Origin: a virus
Strand: one strand, 5' to 3'
IMG/VR virus record: IMGVR_UViG_3300025011_000041
Span: 1 to 64,000 of that record
DNA length: 64,000 nt
A model generated the notes under the pieces. The model saw only the letters and a list, made by a program, of their open reading frames with translations. It was not told the DNA's origin and did not search any database. Shown piece by piece: positions 49,923 to 57,328 of the stretch (the stretch's first letter is position 1; the number at the start of each line of letters is the position of its first letter). Made by a program: the position numbers and the translations under genes.

Positions 49923-52298
49923 TTATTCTTCAAAAGGAGTTCCATATCTTTTGCTGCATTCTAAATCTAAATGACTCCTATCATATTTCTTAAATCTCTT
50001 TTCTATTAAATCAGGGGCTTTAGTGGTAAACACAGAATATTGTCTATCATAGTTCACAATGTTAATACTATGATATTTTTTAGTAGTAAGAGCTTCTTCG
50101 ATTGTCACTTCTCCTTCTGCTAATTCTTGTTCAAGCATCTTATAATTTTCCTTTGTTGTTTTAAATAACATAAATGATGCGCCTGAACTTTTAATAGCAG
50201 GAAGCAAAGATTTTAAATCTGTGAGCATATGATTTGTAAAAACATAAGAAAGGCCAAATTTAGCTGATTCCCTACAAGTTGATCTTAACATATTACACAC
50301 CTCTGGAAACGAATGCACTTCATCTAAAATACAATGTGTTACTCTTGGTTCTTCTTGCTCACCTCTACTTAACATCGAAAGCCATATCTTACTATAAATG
50401 AAGGTCACAAGGGGTCTTAAACTTCTTCTATCAAATTTTAAATCTGGCATTTTAATAAGCACACAATAACCATTTTCACTCCAATATTTAAAATCTATTT
50501 CTGGATTAGGTTTGACAGATAATAATTGTTCCATAATATAATCATTAAGCAAAATAGAATATCTGTCTGAAATCCCAGAAACTAAACTATAGTTTGTCCC
50601 ATTAGTTTTATGGTCATCTAATCTTCTTAACTCTTGAACAATTAAATTTGTTTCACATAATCCTGATTTTGCAATAAACTTGTCCCTAATTTCTTTCTCT
50701 TGTAAAACATCTAAAATATCTTTTAAATTTGTTCCTTCTTGACTTAAAACGAGCTTAGAAGCAGCCGAAAGGAATTTCCTCATTCTTGGAGATAATTTAT
50801 CATCTGTAGTAGATCCTCCAACAGTTTCAATAAAAGATTCAAGATTAGCAGAAATTTGACTTGCAATCATCATTTTTTGTCTTGCACTATTTGATCTATC
50901 ATTTAATAATTCATTCCAACTCAAAGGAAGTAAATAATCAAGATTACCATAATCTAATACAATAATTTTTTCATGAAATTCAGGAGGTAAAAAGTCTCTT
51001 ATATCACTTGCTACAGAACACATTTTTATCGTGTCAATAACAAAAACCGAATGTCCTGCTTTCATTGCCTCAATAGCATAAGATTTAATATATGAACTTT
51101 TTCCGGTTCTTTGCAAACCAATAATAACTTTATGCTGTGTCGCCATTGCATAATCTTTTGTATTCCAAAATACAGGAATCACATTTCCTTTATAGGTGCT
51201 TTCTCCAATTATAATTTGGCCTTTCTGCAATTCTTTTGGAATATCAGTTTCAACAATATCAATTGAAGTTAAACTTTCCTTATAATCCATTTGCATTCTG
51301 CGGTCAGGAAGTCGGAATACATGTGCTAACTCCTTTGTGCTCCAAATTTGCTTGCTAAATTGCATTCCAAATTCTCTGTTTTTGCTTTTATGTTGCTTAA
51401 TTTTACCTAATTCAAGTTCTTGATCAGCGTCAAGTATTTTAAACACAGAATCAAAAATTCTTCCATAATATTTAGTTCTATATTCACTTGTACAATAAAC
51501 TCTAATTTGTACTTCATAACCATTGAAATTGATTTTTTGAGTTGTCATATGTGAATCTTTCCACTTGCCCATTTTATCCATTTGTTTTTGTACCTTTTCA
51601 TTTGTTTTAGTATCTACTCCCATCACATGGTCAAAAACATCTAGAAAACTCTCAGACAAATTAAAGAAACTATCCAGTACAAAATTAATTGGATTAGTGT
51701 GAACTATTAATTCTTCTCCTGACTTTTGTTTCACATTTGCTATTTTCCATTTTTCTTTCCATTTGCTTTCATGTAAAGGATAAATTCCAATTTGTAAAAG
51801 TACAGAATCGTCATCTTGAATATTATTTAGAACACTCATTATTCCATCTAATAAACCACCCTCCCTATAATCACTATTTAATGAATACATGAAATGTTTA
51901 GACTGTTGAAATTCACAATAATATTTGTTTATAAATTTAGAAAAATAATCAATCTCACATTTTTTTACTGAAGATGTTCTAAATATACGATCAATTTTAT
52001 TGACCAATACTTTGCTGTGTTTATTGGGAATAGCATAATTAAACTTTACTGAAGTTTTTCCTTCATATAAAATTTCATAATAAAATGGTGCAGGTTTACT
52101 GTATACTACAGATTTAGAAAGATGATCGAATTTAAGTTTATCTTCGGTAATTGCGGTCATTGTATTTAAGATTTCTTCAAAACTTTTGGACGACTCAATA
52201 TTAAATCTAGAAGGAGTAATAGTATATGTTTCGTATTCAAATGAATCTGTACGAAGTAATTCTTTACTTTTGATTTTGATTAGTGATTTTTGTTGCAT
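49923..52298 (-). CDS. VirB4/HerA-type ATPase of a translocation module
   Basis: ATG at 52298 follows AAAGGAGTGA. The 791-aa protein has an N-terminal part of about 380 residues, then an AAA/HerA-FtsK-type ATPase: Walker A VIIGLQRTGKSSYIKSY (about 386-402), Walker B THCILDEVHSF (about 652-662) and a TNHMLTDLKSL segment typical of T4SS ATPases. Such ATPases power protein or DNA transfer in conjugation, and related ones package DNA in membrane-containing viruses. Upstream genes encode three small membrane proteins; downstream is an M23 peptidase. No relaxase or coupling protein is visible in this window. Confidence 0.8.
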   Translation of the reverse strand: MQQKSLIKIKSKELLRTDSFEYETYTITPSRFNIESSKSFEEILNTMTAITEDKLKFDHLSKSVVYSKPAPFYYEILYEGKTSVKFNYAIPNKHSKVLVNKIDRIFRTSSVKKCEIDYFSKFINKYYCEFQQSKHFMYSLNSDYREGGLLDGIMSVLNNIQDDDSVLLQIGIYPLHESKWKEKWKIANVKQKSGEELIVHTNPINFVLDSFFNLSESFLDVFDHVMGVDTKTNEKVQKQMDKMGKWKDSHMTTQKINFNGYEVQIRVYCTSEYRTKYYGRIFDSVFKILDADQELELGKIKQHKSKNREFGMQFSKQIWSTKELAHVFRLPDRRMQMDYKESLTSIDIVETDIPKELQKGQIIIGESTYKGNVIPVFWNTKDYAMATQHKVIIGLQRTGKSSYIKSYAIEAMKAGHSVFVIDTIKMCSVASDIRDFLPPEFHEKIIVLDYGNLDYLLPLSWNELLNDRSNSARQKMMIASQISANLESFIETVGGSTTDDKLSPRMRKFLSAASKLVLSQEGTNLKDILDVLQEKEIRDKFIAKSGLCETNLIVQELRRLDDHKTNGTNYSLVSGISDRYSILLNDYIMEQLLSVKPNPEIDFKYWSENGYCVLIKMPDLKFDRRSLRPLVTFIYSKIWLSMLSRGEQEEPRVTHCILDEVHSFPEVCNMLRSTCRESAKFGLSYVFTNHMLTDLKSLLPAIKSSGASFMLFKTTKENYKMLEQELAEGEVTIEEALTTKKYHSINIVNYDRQYSVFTTKAPDLIEKRFKKYDRSHLDLECSKRYGTPFEE

Positions 52299-52312
52299 AG
52301 GGTTTCACTCCT

Positions 52313-52642
52313 TTATATGTGCAATATTACCTTCCAAAATAGTCTGAATATTGTATATATCATGATTGAAGTATAAACGTTTGAAAAGTCTGGAACTTCT
52401 CGTTTAAGAAATGATCTGTATCCTATATAAATTAAGTAAGTCATTAATATTACTCCTGCTAAATCCGGTAAATGCAGAGCCATATTTTGAGATTTAATTT
52501 TACCTGCATTTATGATGTTGTCTCCTACTTTGCCAAATCCTCTTTCAATTCCATTACTGATACCTCTTTCAATGAAATTGCTTTCTGGAATTGTGTCAAA
52601 GTTTGGATCTGGTATAAATAAATCCCTCAAGAAACCTGCCAT
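52313..52642 (-). CDS. Small membrane protein of the translocation module (109 aa)
   Basis: ATG at 52642 follows ATAGGAGGTT. The N-terminal half (FLRDLFIPDPNFDTIPESNF; GIERGFGKVGDNIINAGKIK) is soluble and amphipathic. Two transmembrane helices follow (LAGVILMTYLIYIGYRSFL; YTSIMIYTIFRLFWKVILHI). It is a candidate channel component encoded 14 bp before the ATPase. Confidence 0.65.
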   Translation of the reverse strand: MAGFLRDLFIPDPNFDTIPESNFIERGISNGIERGFGKVGDNIINAGKIKSQNMALHLPDLAGVILMTYLIYIGYRSFLKREVPDFSNVYTSIMIYTIFRLFWKVILHI

Positions 52643-52654
52643 AATTAGAACCTC

Positions 52655-52879
52655 CTATTTTACCTTGTCGATAACTTTGTCGATGAAATTTACAATAACA
52701 AATGCTCCTTTAACTAACATATAGGCAAAGATATAACCCTTTAATTTATCAATAAGCATTTGGAAATCAGGTCTACGGAACATTGTGTAACCGAGGCCAC
52801 ATAAACTATACACGAACATTATGACCGCTATCTCTACAAGATAAGGAAATATAGATGTTCTAAATGCTTCAACAAGCAT
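52655..52879 (-). CDS. Small membrane protein (74 aa)
   Basis: ATG at 52879 follows AAAAGGAGGTAGT. Two transmembrane helices (IFPYLVEIAVIMFVYSLCGL; GYIFAYMLVKGAFVIVNFID) flank a short loop with RRPD. It lies between the 36-aa and 109-aa membrane proteins, in the same operon. Confidence 0.65.
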   Translation of the reverse strand: MLVEAFRTSIFPYLVEIAVIMFVYSLCGLGYTMFRRPDFQMLIDKLKGYIFAYMLVKGAFVIVNFIDKVIDKVK

Positions 52880-52885
52880 GAGTTA

Positions 52886-52996
52886 CTACCTCCTTTTGAA
52901 CTTATAAATCTTAATACCTAATTTAACAAGCGTTACTGATATCATAGCTAATAATGCGTATGAAGCAATATTTAATAAAGTTTCTAAAATCTTCAT
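52886..52996 (-). CDS. Single-pass membrane peptide (36 aa)
   Basis: ATG at 52996 follows GGAAAGGAAGATT. The product MKILETLLNIASYALLAMIS VTLVKLGIKIYKFKRR is one transmembrane helix with a basic end, resembling a pilin-like or small coat peptide in size. It is the first gene of the module; its stop overlaps the ribosome site of the next gene. Confidence 0.6.
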   Translation of the reverse strand: MKILETLLNIASYALLAMISVTLVKLGIKIYKFKRR

Positions 52997-53015
52997 AAAT
53001 TAATCTTCCTTTCCA

Positions 53016-53043
53016 TGTATAAATTAATCTAATTAGGACACAA
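53016..53043 (-). promoter_or_regulatory. Possible promoter of the translocation operon
   Basis: Minus strand TTGTGT (53043-53038), 16 nt, TATACA (53021-53016). Confidence 0.4.
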
Positions 53044-53119
53044 TACAATTATGGTCGTGAGCGAGAAATCATTTTAAACAACATAAAAAATAAATCAAAA
53101 TTTTAAGGAGGTAATTAAT

Positions 53120-53212
53120 ATGATTTTAGGAGCAGGATTAGTTTTAACAGGTTTAGTAGGGTTTGGATATTCAATAATTCAGATAGTAAATATTGGCAGT
53201 GGATTATTTTAA
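53120..53212 (+). CDS. 30-aa hydrophobic peptide
   Basis: ATG 53120 follows a perfect TTAAGGAGGTAATTAAT ribosome site. The product MILGAGLVLTGLVGFGYSII QIVNIGSGLF is one membrane-spanning segment rich in glycine. It is on the opposite strand to both flanking operons and is followed by a structured 3' region and a terminator. A type I toxin or small membrane effector is possible. Confidence 0.5.
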   Translation: MILGAGLVLTGLVGFGYSIIQIVNIGSGLF

Positions 53213-53238
53213 TCATGTACTGGCATAATTCAAGCATA

Positions 53239-53337
53239 GAGGGCATATTCATTTGAACATGAAGCATTTCATGGAAAGATGAAACCATAGCTGAAATATA
53301 CCCTCTCACCAAATCCCCTTATTGGGGATTATTTTTT
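53239..53337 (+). terminator. Structured 3' region and terminator of the peptide gene
   Basis: AGAGGGcATATT (53238-53249) pairs with AATATaCCCTCT (53295-53306) around an inner hairpin CATGAA/TTCATG (53258-53263/53268-53273). Then AATCCCC (53312-53318) pairs with GGGGATT (53324-53330) and ATTTTTTG follows. Only the last part is a terminator. Confidence 0.7.
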
Positions 53338-53375
53338 GCTCATATTTAATAAAACATTCAAACATCACAAAATTA

Positions 53376-53576
53376 TCACTCAACAACCCCTTTCAATCTA
53401 AGAAAAACAAATTCAGCTTCCAATACCCTAGACACAGTTTTCCTATCAATATCTGTTAATTTAACAGTAAAATCAATTAATTCTTCTTCATTGATAAAAG
53501 GTGGTCTAATAATTGCCCTACCTACAAAAACACTATGAATTTGCTTTTGAACATCAGATATAAGTTGTTTAAGCAT
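53376..53576 (-). CDS. Hypothetical protein (66 aa)
   Basis: Minus-strand ATG at 53576 follows GGAGGAGATGAATT. The product MLKQLISDVQKQIHSVFVGR ... NEEELIDFTVKLTDIDRKTV SRVLEAEFVFLRLKGVVE has a helical DNA-binding look (DRKTVSRVLEAEFVFLRLKG) but no certain HTH family. It is last of a five-gene set of small proteins downstream of a winged-helix regulator. Confidence 0.55.
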   Translation of the reverse strand: MLKQLISDVQKQIHSVFVGRAIIRPPFINEEELIDFTVKLTDIDRKTVSRVLEAEFVFLRLKGVVE

Positions 53577-53580
53577 TAAT

Positions 53581-53823
53581 TCATCTCCTCCTCAAAATAT
53601 CCAACTTCTCAATCAACTCACCCATCCCAATAATCTTATCCTCAACCCATACAGGCATTTTAAGATTATTTTCCTCATAATATTTACTAATTGTATATAA
53701 GTCATTAACTCTTCTTGTAAAATCTTCATACAATTCTGCATCAGTTTTACCTTCAATTTTAATTAGATTTCTTGATTTAATTACCTTAATTGATTTCTTT
53801 ATTAATAATTCCCTCCTCCGCAC
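53581..53823 (-). CDS. Hypothetical helical protein; start uncertain (possible ATA)
   Basis: The frame can start at GTG 53823, which lacks a ribosome site, or at ATA 53802, which overlaps the previous stop as TAATA and lies 8 nt after a perfect GGAGGAGGG. The latter would give about 73 aa. The protein (IKVIKSRNLIKIEGKTDAEL; FTRRVNDLYTISKYYEENNL) is helical, with no known family. Confidence 0.5.
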   Translation of the reverse strand: MRRRELLIKKSIKVIKSRNLIKIEGKTDAELYEDFTRRVNDLYTISKYYEENNLKMPVWVEDKIIGMGELIEKLDILRRR

Positions 53824-54029
53824 TCATAAACAAAAATAAAATTAACATAATCTAAACTTAGTTTTAAAACATCTTCACAACTAGTTTCACAATGAACTTT
53901 GAAAAAATAATCATCATATAGATGTAAGTATTCAAGATTCATAAGACATTTTAAAACCTCATTTATGATAAGATCAAATAAATCATTACCTTCGTTACAT
54001 ATGATTTTGCATTCAGGTTTTTGTTTCAA
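53802..54029 (-). CDS. Hypothetical acidic protein (75 aa)
   Basis: TTG at 54029 follows AAAGGAGTTGAAA and overlaps the end of the winged-helix gene. The product MKQKPECKIICNEGNDLFDL IINEVLKCLMNLEYLHLYDD ... is acidic with scattered cysteines. No family known. Confidence 0.5.
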   Translation of the reverse strand: MKQKPECKIICNEGNDLFDLIINEVLKCLMNLEYLHLYDDYFFKVHCETSCEDVLKLSLDYVNFIFVYECGGGNY

Positions 54030-54255
54030 TCATTTCAACTCCTTTAGCTGTAATGTAAAATGTACCTGAATTTAATTCTTTGAATCCAGAGTCCAACAGA
54101 CCTAAAAGCTTCAAGTGATTCACATAATTGCGAGTTCTGTAATAATTGATTTCAATCCCCTTAGAAATATTGCGAATTGTACGACTATTGATTTGATCAG
54201 TAAGTTTGTTTTGCAACATGTGATGTAAAATTTCCACCTCAACTTTATTAAGCAT
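54013..54255 (-). CDS. Winged-helix DNA-binding protein (80 aa)
   Basis: ATG at 54255 follows AAGGTGATTATCTAA. The sequence has a winged-helix plan: LNKVEVEILHHMLQNKLTDQ, a recognition helix (NISKGIEINYYRTRNYVNHL) and a wing with TFYITAKGVEMIE. Such small proteins regulate plasmid or phage operons. It precedes several small genes and lies downstream of the partition genes; its target is unknown. Confidence 0.65.
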   Translation of the reverse strand: MLNKVEVEILHHMLQNKLTDQINSRTIRNISKGIEINYYRTRNYVNHLKLLGLLDSGFKELNSGTFYITAKGVEMIETKT

Positions 54256-54421
54256 TTAGATAATCACCTTCAATCTTTATCAATGTCTGCAAATGTTTCA
54301 TGGTTAATCTTATTGAACCATAATTGTCTATTATGTATAGTAATTTATCCCAAATCTTTGGACTAAAACAAACATAATAAATAATACCCTTATAATCACA
54401 CCAAACATTATTTTTAAAGGC
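54248..54421 (-). pseudogene. Open frame without start codon, probable gene remnant
   Basis: The minus-strand frame reads AFKNNVWCDYKGIIYYVCFS, then PKIWDKLLYIIDNYGSIRLT and ends GDYLNA, stop overlapping the next ATG. It looks coding, but a stop precedes it and the first ATG is 17 codons from the end. It is either truncated or uses a non-standard start. Confidence 0.35.
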
Positions 54422-54545
54422 TTAGATTGATGATAATTTGTGATAATTTGTGATATTTTAGATATAATACATCAAATATGCGGTATACCCCAAACTTTCC
54501 TCTATACTAACCCAATACCACAAACATTACCACATACTCACCAAA

Positions 54546-54583
54546 ACAAAAAAAAGAAGACACAACCATTACAGTTGCATCTT
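54546..54583 (-). terminator. Terminator of the partition operon
   Basis: On the minus strand AAGATGCAAC (54583-54574) pairs with GTTGTGTCTT (54566-54557) with two G-U pairs, then CTTTTTTTT. Confidence 0.65.
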
Positions 54584-54833
54584 AAAGCATTATATCTTCA
54601 AGTTCATCCTTTTCTATCCTCCTTCTTTCAACCTTAATATGTTCTACTACAGTCTCTTTTATCCCCTCCTTAATTACAACCCCATCATTAATCAATTGCT
54701 TTTTAACCCATTTGCTAAAATTTCTAATCTCATTTGCTTTTTTGTAAAGTAATAATTCATCTTCATCATCAAGATTAAAATAAACACCTTTTCTCTTTAC
54801 TCTGCCTGTGAGTTCGCCAACTGATTTGCCCAT
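54582..54833 (-). CDS. ParR-like partition DNA-binding protein
   Basis: The 83-aa protein starts at 54833, overlapping the end of the actin gene by 37 nt. It has a ribbon-helix-helix-like N-terminus (RKGVYFNLDDEDELLLYKKA, NEIRNFSKWVKKQLINDG) and a charged tail (VERRRIEKDELED) suited to capping the actin filament. Position directly after the actin gene and size match ParR/Alp7R-type partners. It would bind a centromere, perhaps the GTATAC boxes at 55800. Confidence 0.7.
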   Translation of the reverse strand: MGKSVGELTGRVKRKGVYFNLDDEDELLLYKKANEIRNFSKWVKKQLINDGVVIKEGIKETVVEHIKVERRRIEKDELEDIML

Positions 54834-55648
54834 GCTTTCAGCCCCATTCGATGGTAGCCATTAGTATTACTAAAGACTGGATTAGTGATTATCTCAACAT
54901 TTTTGTAAAATTGCTTAAATAAATCACCAAATTTTAAAGCTCCTCCCCCAGTTAATAAAATTCTATCTGAATCTTCGTAATCCGTAAATTTTTCACTCAA
55001 CTCTGAGATGATTTTCTGTACATATTGCTTATCATCAATATGATTATCTTTCAGCTTAATACTGCCGAATTGGACAGTTCCACTATCTCTGGTTATAAAC
55101 TTAGTTTCCTTTATAGTGGCGTAGTTAACAGTGAGCGAACCAAGGTCAAGAATTCTCTTTTTACCAATTGCTAAACTTTCATCTTTGTATAAAGCATATT
55201 GAAAAGAAGCAACTGCTTCAGGAACTAATTTTAGATTATTAATACTAAATTTTTTACGTTCTCCGTTAATTTGAATGTCATAATCACCATATAATAAATC
55301 TTCTAATGCTTTCTTAGTTGTGGTATTAAAATCAATTATAGGAACACCAGTCACGATCAATAAATCAGATTCGTTCTCGACAATAGATAATCCTACGGCT
55401 GTAATAAATAATACACGAGTTTGATTGTGTATCTTTGATGCTGTATTCATAGATGTTGGAGCAAAAGATTCATCTTCTGCAAGTTGCCCTACAAAATGCT
55501 TTTCTTTGTCATTAATAATTACTTCATATTCTCCACCATCTGACATTTCTCTGTGATGCCAGTCTCCAACTATTGACTTAAATGATATACCATCAAGTAG
55601 TTTTGTTTCATTGCGACCAGTATCTACAGGAATGATTTGAAATGGCAT
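54797..55648 (-). CDS. ParM-like plasmid segregation actin
   Basis: I start it at ATG 55648 after TAGGAGGAATATTT (283 aa); the frame stays open upstream without a ribosome site. Actin-fold motifs are present: phosphate-1 IIPVDTGRNETKLLDG near residue 6-21, phosphate-2 ILDLGSLTVNYATI near 167-180, and adenosine RILLTGGGALKFGDLF near 230-245. Plasmid actins polymerise and push sister copies apart. Together with the ParR-like gene and nearby repeats this shows that the element is kept as a low-copy extrachromosomal replicon. It is shorter than E. coli ParM (320 aa). Confidence 0.8.
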   Translation of the reverse strand: MPFQIIPVDTGRNETKLLDGISFKSIVGDWHHREMSDGGEYEVIINDKEKHFVGQLAEDESFAPTSMNTASKIHNQTRVLFITAVGLSIVENESDLLIVTGVPIIDFNTTTKKALEDLLYGDYDIQINGERKKFSINNLKLVPEAVASFQYALYKDESLAIGKKRILDLGSLTVNYATIKETKFITRDSGTVQFGSIKLKDNHIDDKQYVQKIISELSEKFTDYEDSDRILLTGGGALKFGDLFKQFYKNVEIITNPVFSNTNGYHRMGLKAWANQLANSQAE

Positions 55649-55708
55649 AAATATTCCTCCTTCATATTTTACCCCACTATATAGTATGTGGTATTTAAAT
55701 TTATCTAG

Positions 55709-55737
55709 ATTATATCGCATTACCCCATACTTTACAA
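55709..55737 (-). promoter_or_regulatory. Promoter of the parM/parR operon
   Basis: Minus strand TTGTAA (55737-55732), 17 nt, TATAAT (55714-55709). Confidence 0.7.
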
Positions 55738-55754
55738 CAACTTTTCATACTCAC

Positions 55755-55783
55755 TTGTCTAATCCAATTCCTCCTGATATAAT
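55755..55783 (+). promoter_or_regulatory. Promoter of the KfrA-like gene
   Basis: TTGTCT (55755-55760), 17 nt, TATAAT (55778-55783). The GTATAC boxes lie downstream of the expected start site. Confidence 0.7.
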
Positions 55784-55799
55784 CAATACAAATATCAAT

Positions 55800-55863
55800 G
55801 TATACATCATGTTGGCACGTATACATGTGTATACTTAGCATTATTACCCACTAAAATGTATAC
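55800..55863. repeat. Four GTATAC palindromes (operator or centromere)
   Basis: GTATAC occurs at 55800, 55819, 55829 and 55858, mostly as TGTATACA. They lie between the divergent par and KfrA-like promoters and the KfrA-like start. They could be operators of the KfrA-like protein or a parC-type centromere for ParR. Confidence 0.65.
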
Positions 55864-55896
55864 ATTATCTCAACCATATCAAAGGAGGTAATAACC

Positions 55897-56715
55897 ATGA
55901 ATGAAAATGAAGAATCAAGAAAAACATCTCCATCACTTTCAATCCGTTTAGATAATGATGAAGGTAAAAACGAATGGGTATCACTTCAAAATCGCACAGG
56001 TTTGACATCAAAAGACTTATTGCTTGATGTAATAAGATTAAAGAAAGATCAATTGGAAGCAGAATCAGGTGGAATATCTGAATTAATTGTGCCAGAAGTT
56101 TTAAAAGTAAAAGAGCACACTGAACGTATAGTTCAAAGTTTCTTGGAACTTACAAGGGATAGAGCAGAACAAAAGAAATTCAATCAAGAAACAGTTCAAA
56201 CATTAACCGATGACTTTAAAACAACTTTAGATTCTCTAAGAGAAAGAATTGATATTGCTGAAAATAGCAAAAAGGATTCTGATAAACTCAGAAAAGAAGC
56301 AGAAGAAAATGCAGATAAATTATCCAAAAGAAATATTGAGTTAGAGGCCGGACACAATAACTCAAATTATTTAATAGAGACCTTAAGATTAGAAAATGAT
56401 GAGATAAGAAAAAGAATTGGGTCTGTAGATGAATTAGAATTTTCAATTGGTGAATTAGAAGATTCTAATAAATATTTACAACTTCAATTAAAGGAATCTG
56501 AGAATAAATCAGTGTTTTTAGAAGGGCAATTGGTTGAATCAAAGCAGGATAGATTGAAAGAGATTAGTGAATTAAGAGAGTCTTATACATTGGAATTAAA
56601 AGCATTAAGGCAAGAATTAAGGGAAGAATGTGATAATAGGATTAATGAGATGAAAAAGGAAAATGAGAGGTTAGAGATTAAGGAGAAAATATGGTTGCCA
56701 GTTAATGTAAGGTAA
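55897..56715 (+). CDS. KfrA-like coiled-coil DNA-binding protein
   Basis: ATG 55897 follows AAAGGAGGTAATA. The first 50 residues (SPSLSIRLDNDEGKNEWVSL...LTSKDLLLDVIRLKKDQLEA) look like a small DNA-binding domain. Residues about 60-265 form an almost continuous coiled coil (KLRKEAEENADKLSKRNIEL, LQLQLKESENKSVFLEGQLV). This is the plan of plasmid KfrA proteins, which form nucleoprotein scaffolds supporting partition. It is divergent from parM and its own leader carries the GTATAC boxes, suggesting autoregulation. Confidence 0.65.
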   Translation: MNENEESRKTSPSLSIRLDNDEGKNEWVSLQNRTGLTSKDLLLDVIRLKKDQLEAESGGISELIVPEVLKVKEHTERIVQSFLELTRDRAEQKKFNQETVQTLTDDFKTTLDSLRERIDIAENSKKDSDKLRKEAEENADKLSKRNIELEAGHNNSNYLIETLRLENDEIRKRIGSVDELEFSIGELEDSNKYLQLQLKESENKSVFLEGQLVESKQDRLKEISELRESYTLELKALRQELREECDNRINEMKKENERLEIKEKIWLPVNVR

Positions 56716-56734
56716 AATAGTTTTAAAATAGTAA

Positions 56735-56774
56735 AAGCACTATCCATTTGATTTTGGATAGTGCTTATTTTTTT
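56735..56774 (+). terminator. Terminator after KfrA-like gene
   Basis: Perfect 12-bp stem AAGCACTATCCA (56735-56746) / TGGATAGTGCTT (56755-56766), then ATTTTTTT. Confidence 0.85.
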
Positions 56775-56809
56775 CACTTTTATTATTGGGGTCTTATGAG
56801 TTATAACAT

Positions 56810-56861
56810 TTATCAACATGTGGATAACCTCTGGAAAATAAATCTGTCTACATGTTGATAA
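56810..56861. other. Candidate replication origin with DnaA boxes
   Basis: TTATCAACA (56810-56818), TGTGGATAA (56819-56827, exact consensus in reverse) and TGTTGATAA (56853-56861) are DnaA-box-like 9-mers arranged as an inverted repeat. The initiator-like gene at 57329 and the partition genes are next to it. No iterons of the initiator are obvious. Confidence 0.55.
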
Positions 56862-56883
56862 CTTAAAGGAGATTTGGCATACC

Positions 56884-56958
56884 ATGTCGAATATACAATA
56901 TCAGTCCAATAAAAAAAATCAAGACTACTCAGTTCTTGCAAAACCAAGTAGTCTCTAA
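56884..56958 (+). CDS. Possible 24-codon leader peptide
   Basis: ATG 56884 follows AAAGGAGATTTGG and the reading frame (MSNIQYQSNKKNQDYSVLAK PSSL) ends inside a small hairpin AGACTACT/AGTAGTCT (56922-56929/56947-56954). It could be a leader controlling downstream transcription, or chance. Confidence 0.3.
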   Translation: MSNIQYQSNKKNQDYSVLAKPSSL

Positions 56959-57064
56959 TCTAGCAATGTCCTCTCACCGACACGCTTAGACTTCTTAATT
57001 AAGATTATACCAAATACAAATTAAAATGCAATAGTTTTGTATAGGGGTAATTTAGAAGTAAGTC

Positions 57065-57106
57065 AAAAGTTAGTAGTTTGTGAAAACACATGCTACTAAC
57101 TTTTTT
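57065..57106 (+). terminator. Terminator between origin and initiator
   Basis: AAAAGTTAGTAG (57065-57076) pairs with CTACTAACTTTT (57093-57104), then TT. Confidence 0.8.
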
Positions 57107-57158
57107 ATTGGATAATCAGTCAAAGTATCTTAATAACTTAAAAAAGAACATGCAAAAA

Positions 57159-57205
57159 CCTCTTATGAAATGCCAGAGCGACCAACTTCAACATTTCATA
57201 AGAGG
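57159..57205. ncRNA. Perfect 14-bp hairpin upstream of the initiator, possible antisense RNA
   Basis: CCTCTTATGAAATG (57159-57172) pairs fully with CATTTCATAAGAGG (57192-57205) around a 19-nt loop. No T run follows, so it is not a plain terminator. A second imperfect hairpin (about 57277-57316) abuts the ribosome site of the initiator gene. This layout is common where antisense RNA or leader folding controls plasmid copy number. Confidence 0.45.
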
Positions 57206-57328
57206 CCCAAGAAGACTAGATGATTTTTCTATTAATGTTAGTATACTATGTTTTTAGAAAAAAGTCTATACCTCTTCTTAGCATTGCTATTGTCTTTTTT
57301 GACAAAATGCTGAAAGAAGGTTTTTATT

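Noticed and set aside
53115-53312. 65-residue minus-strand frame
   Set aside because: It is the antisense of the 30-aa peptide and its 3' structure, and lacks a ribosome site.
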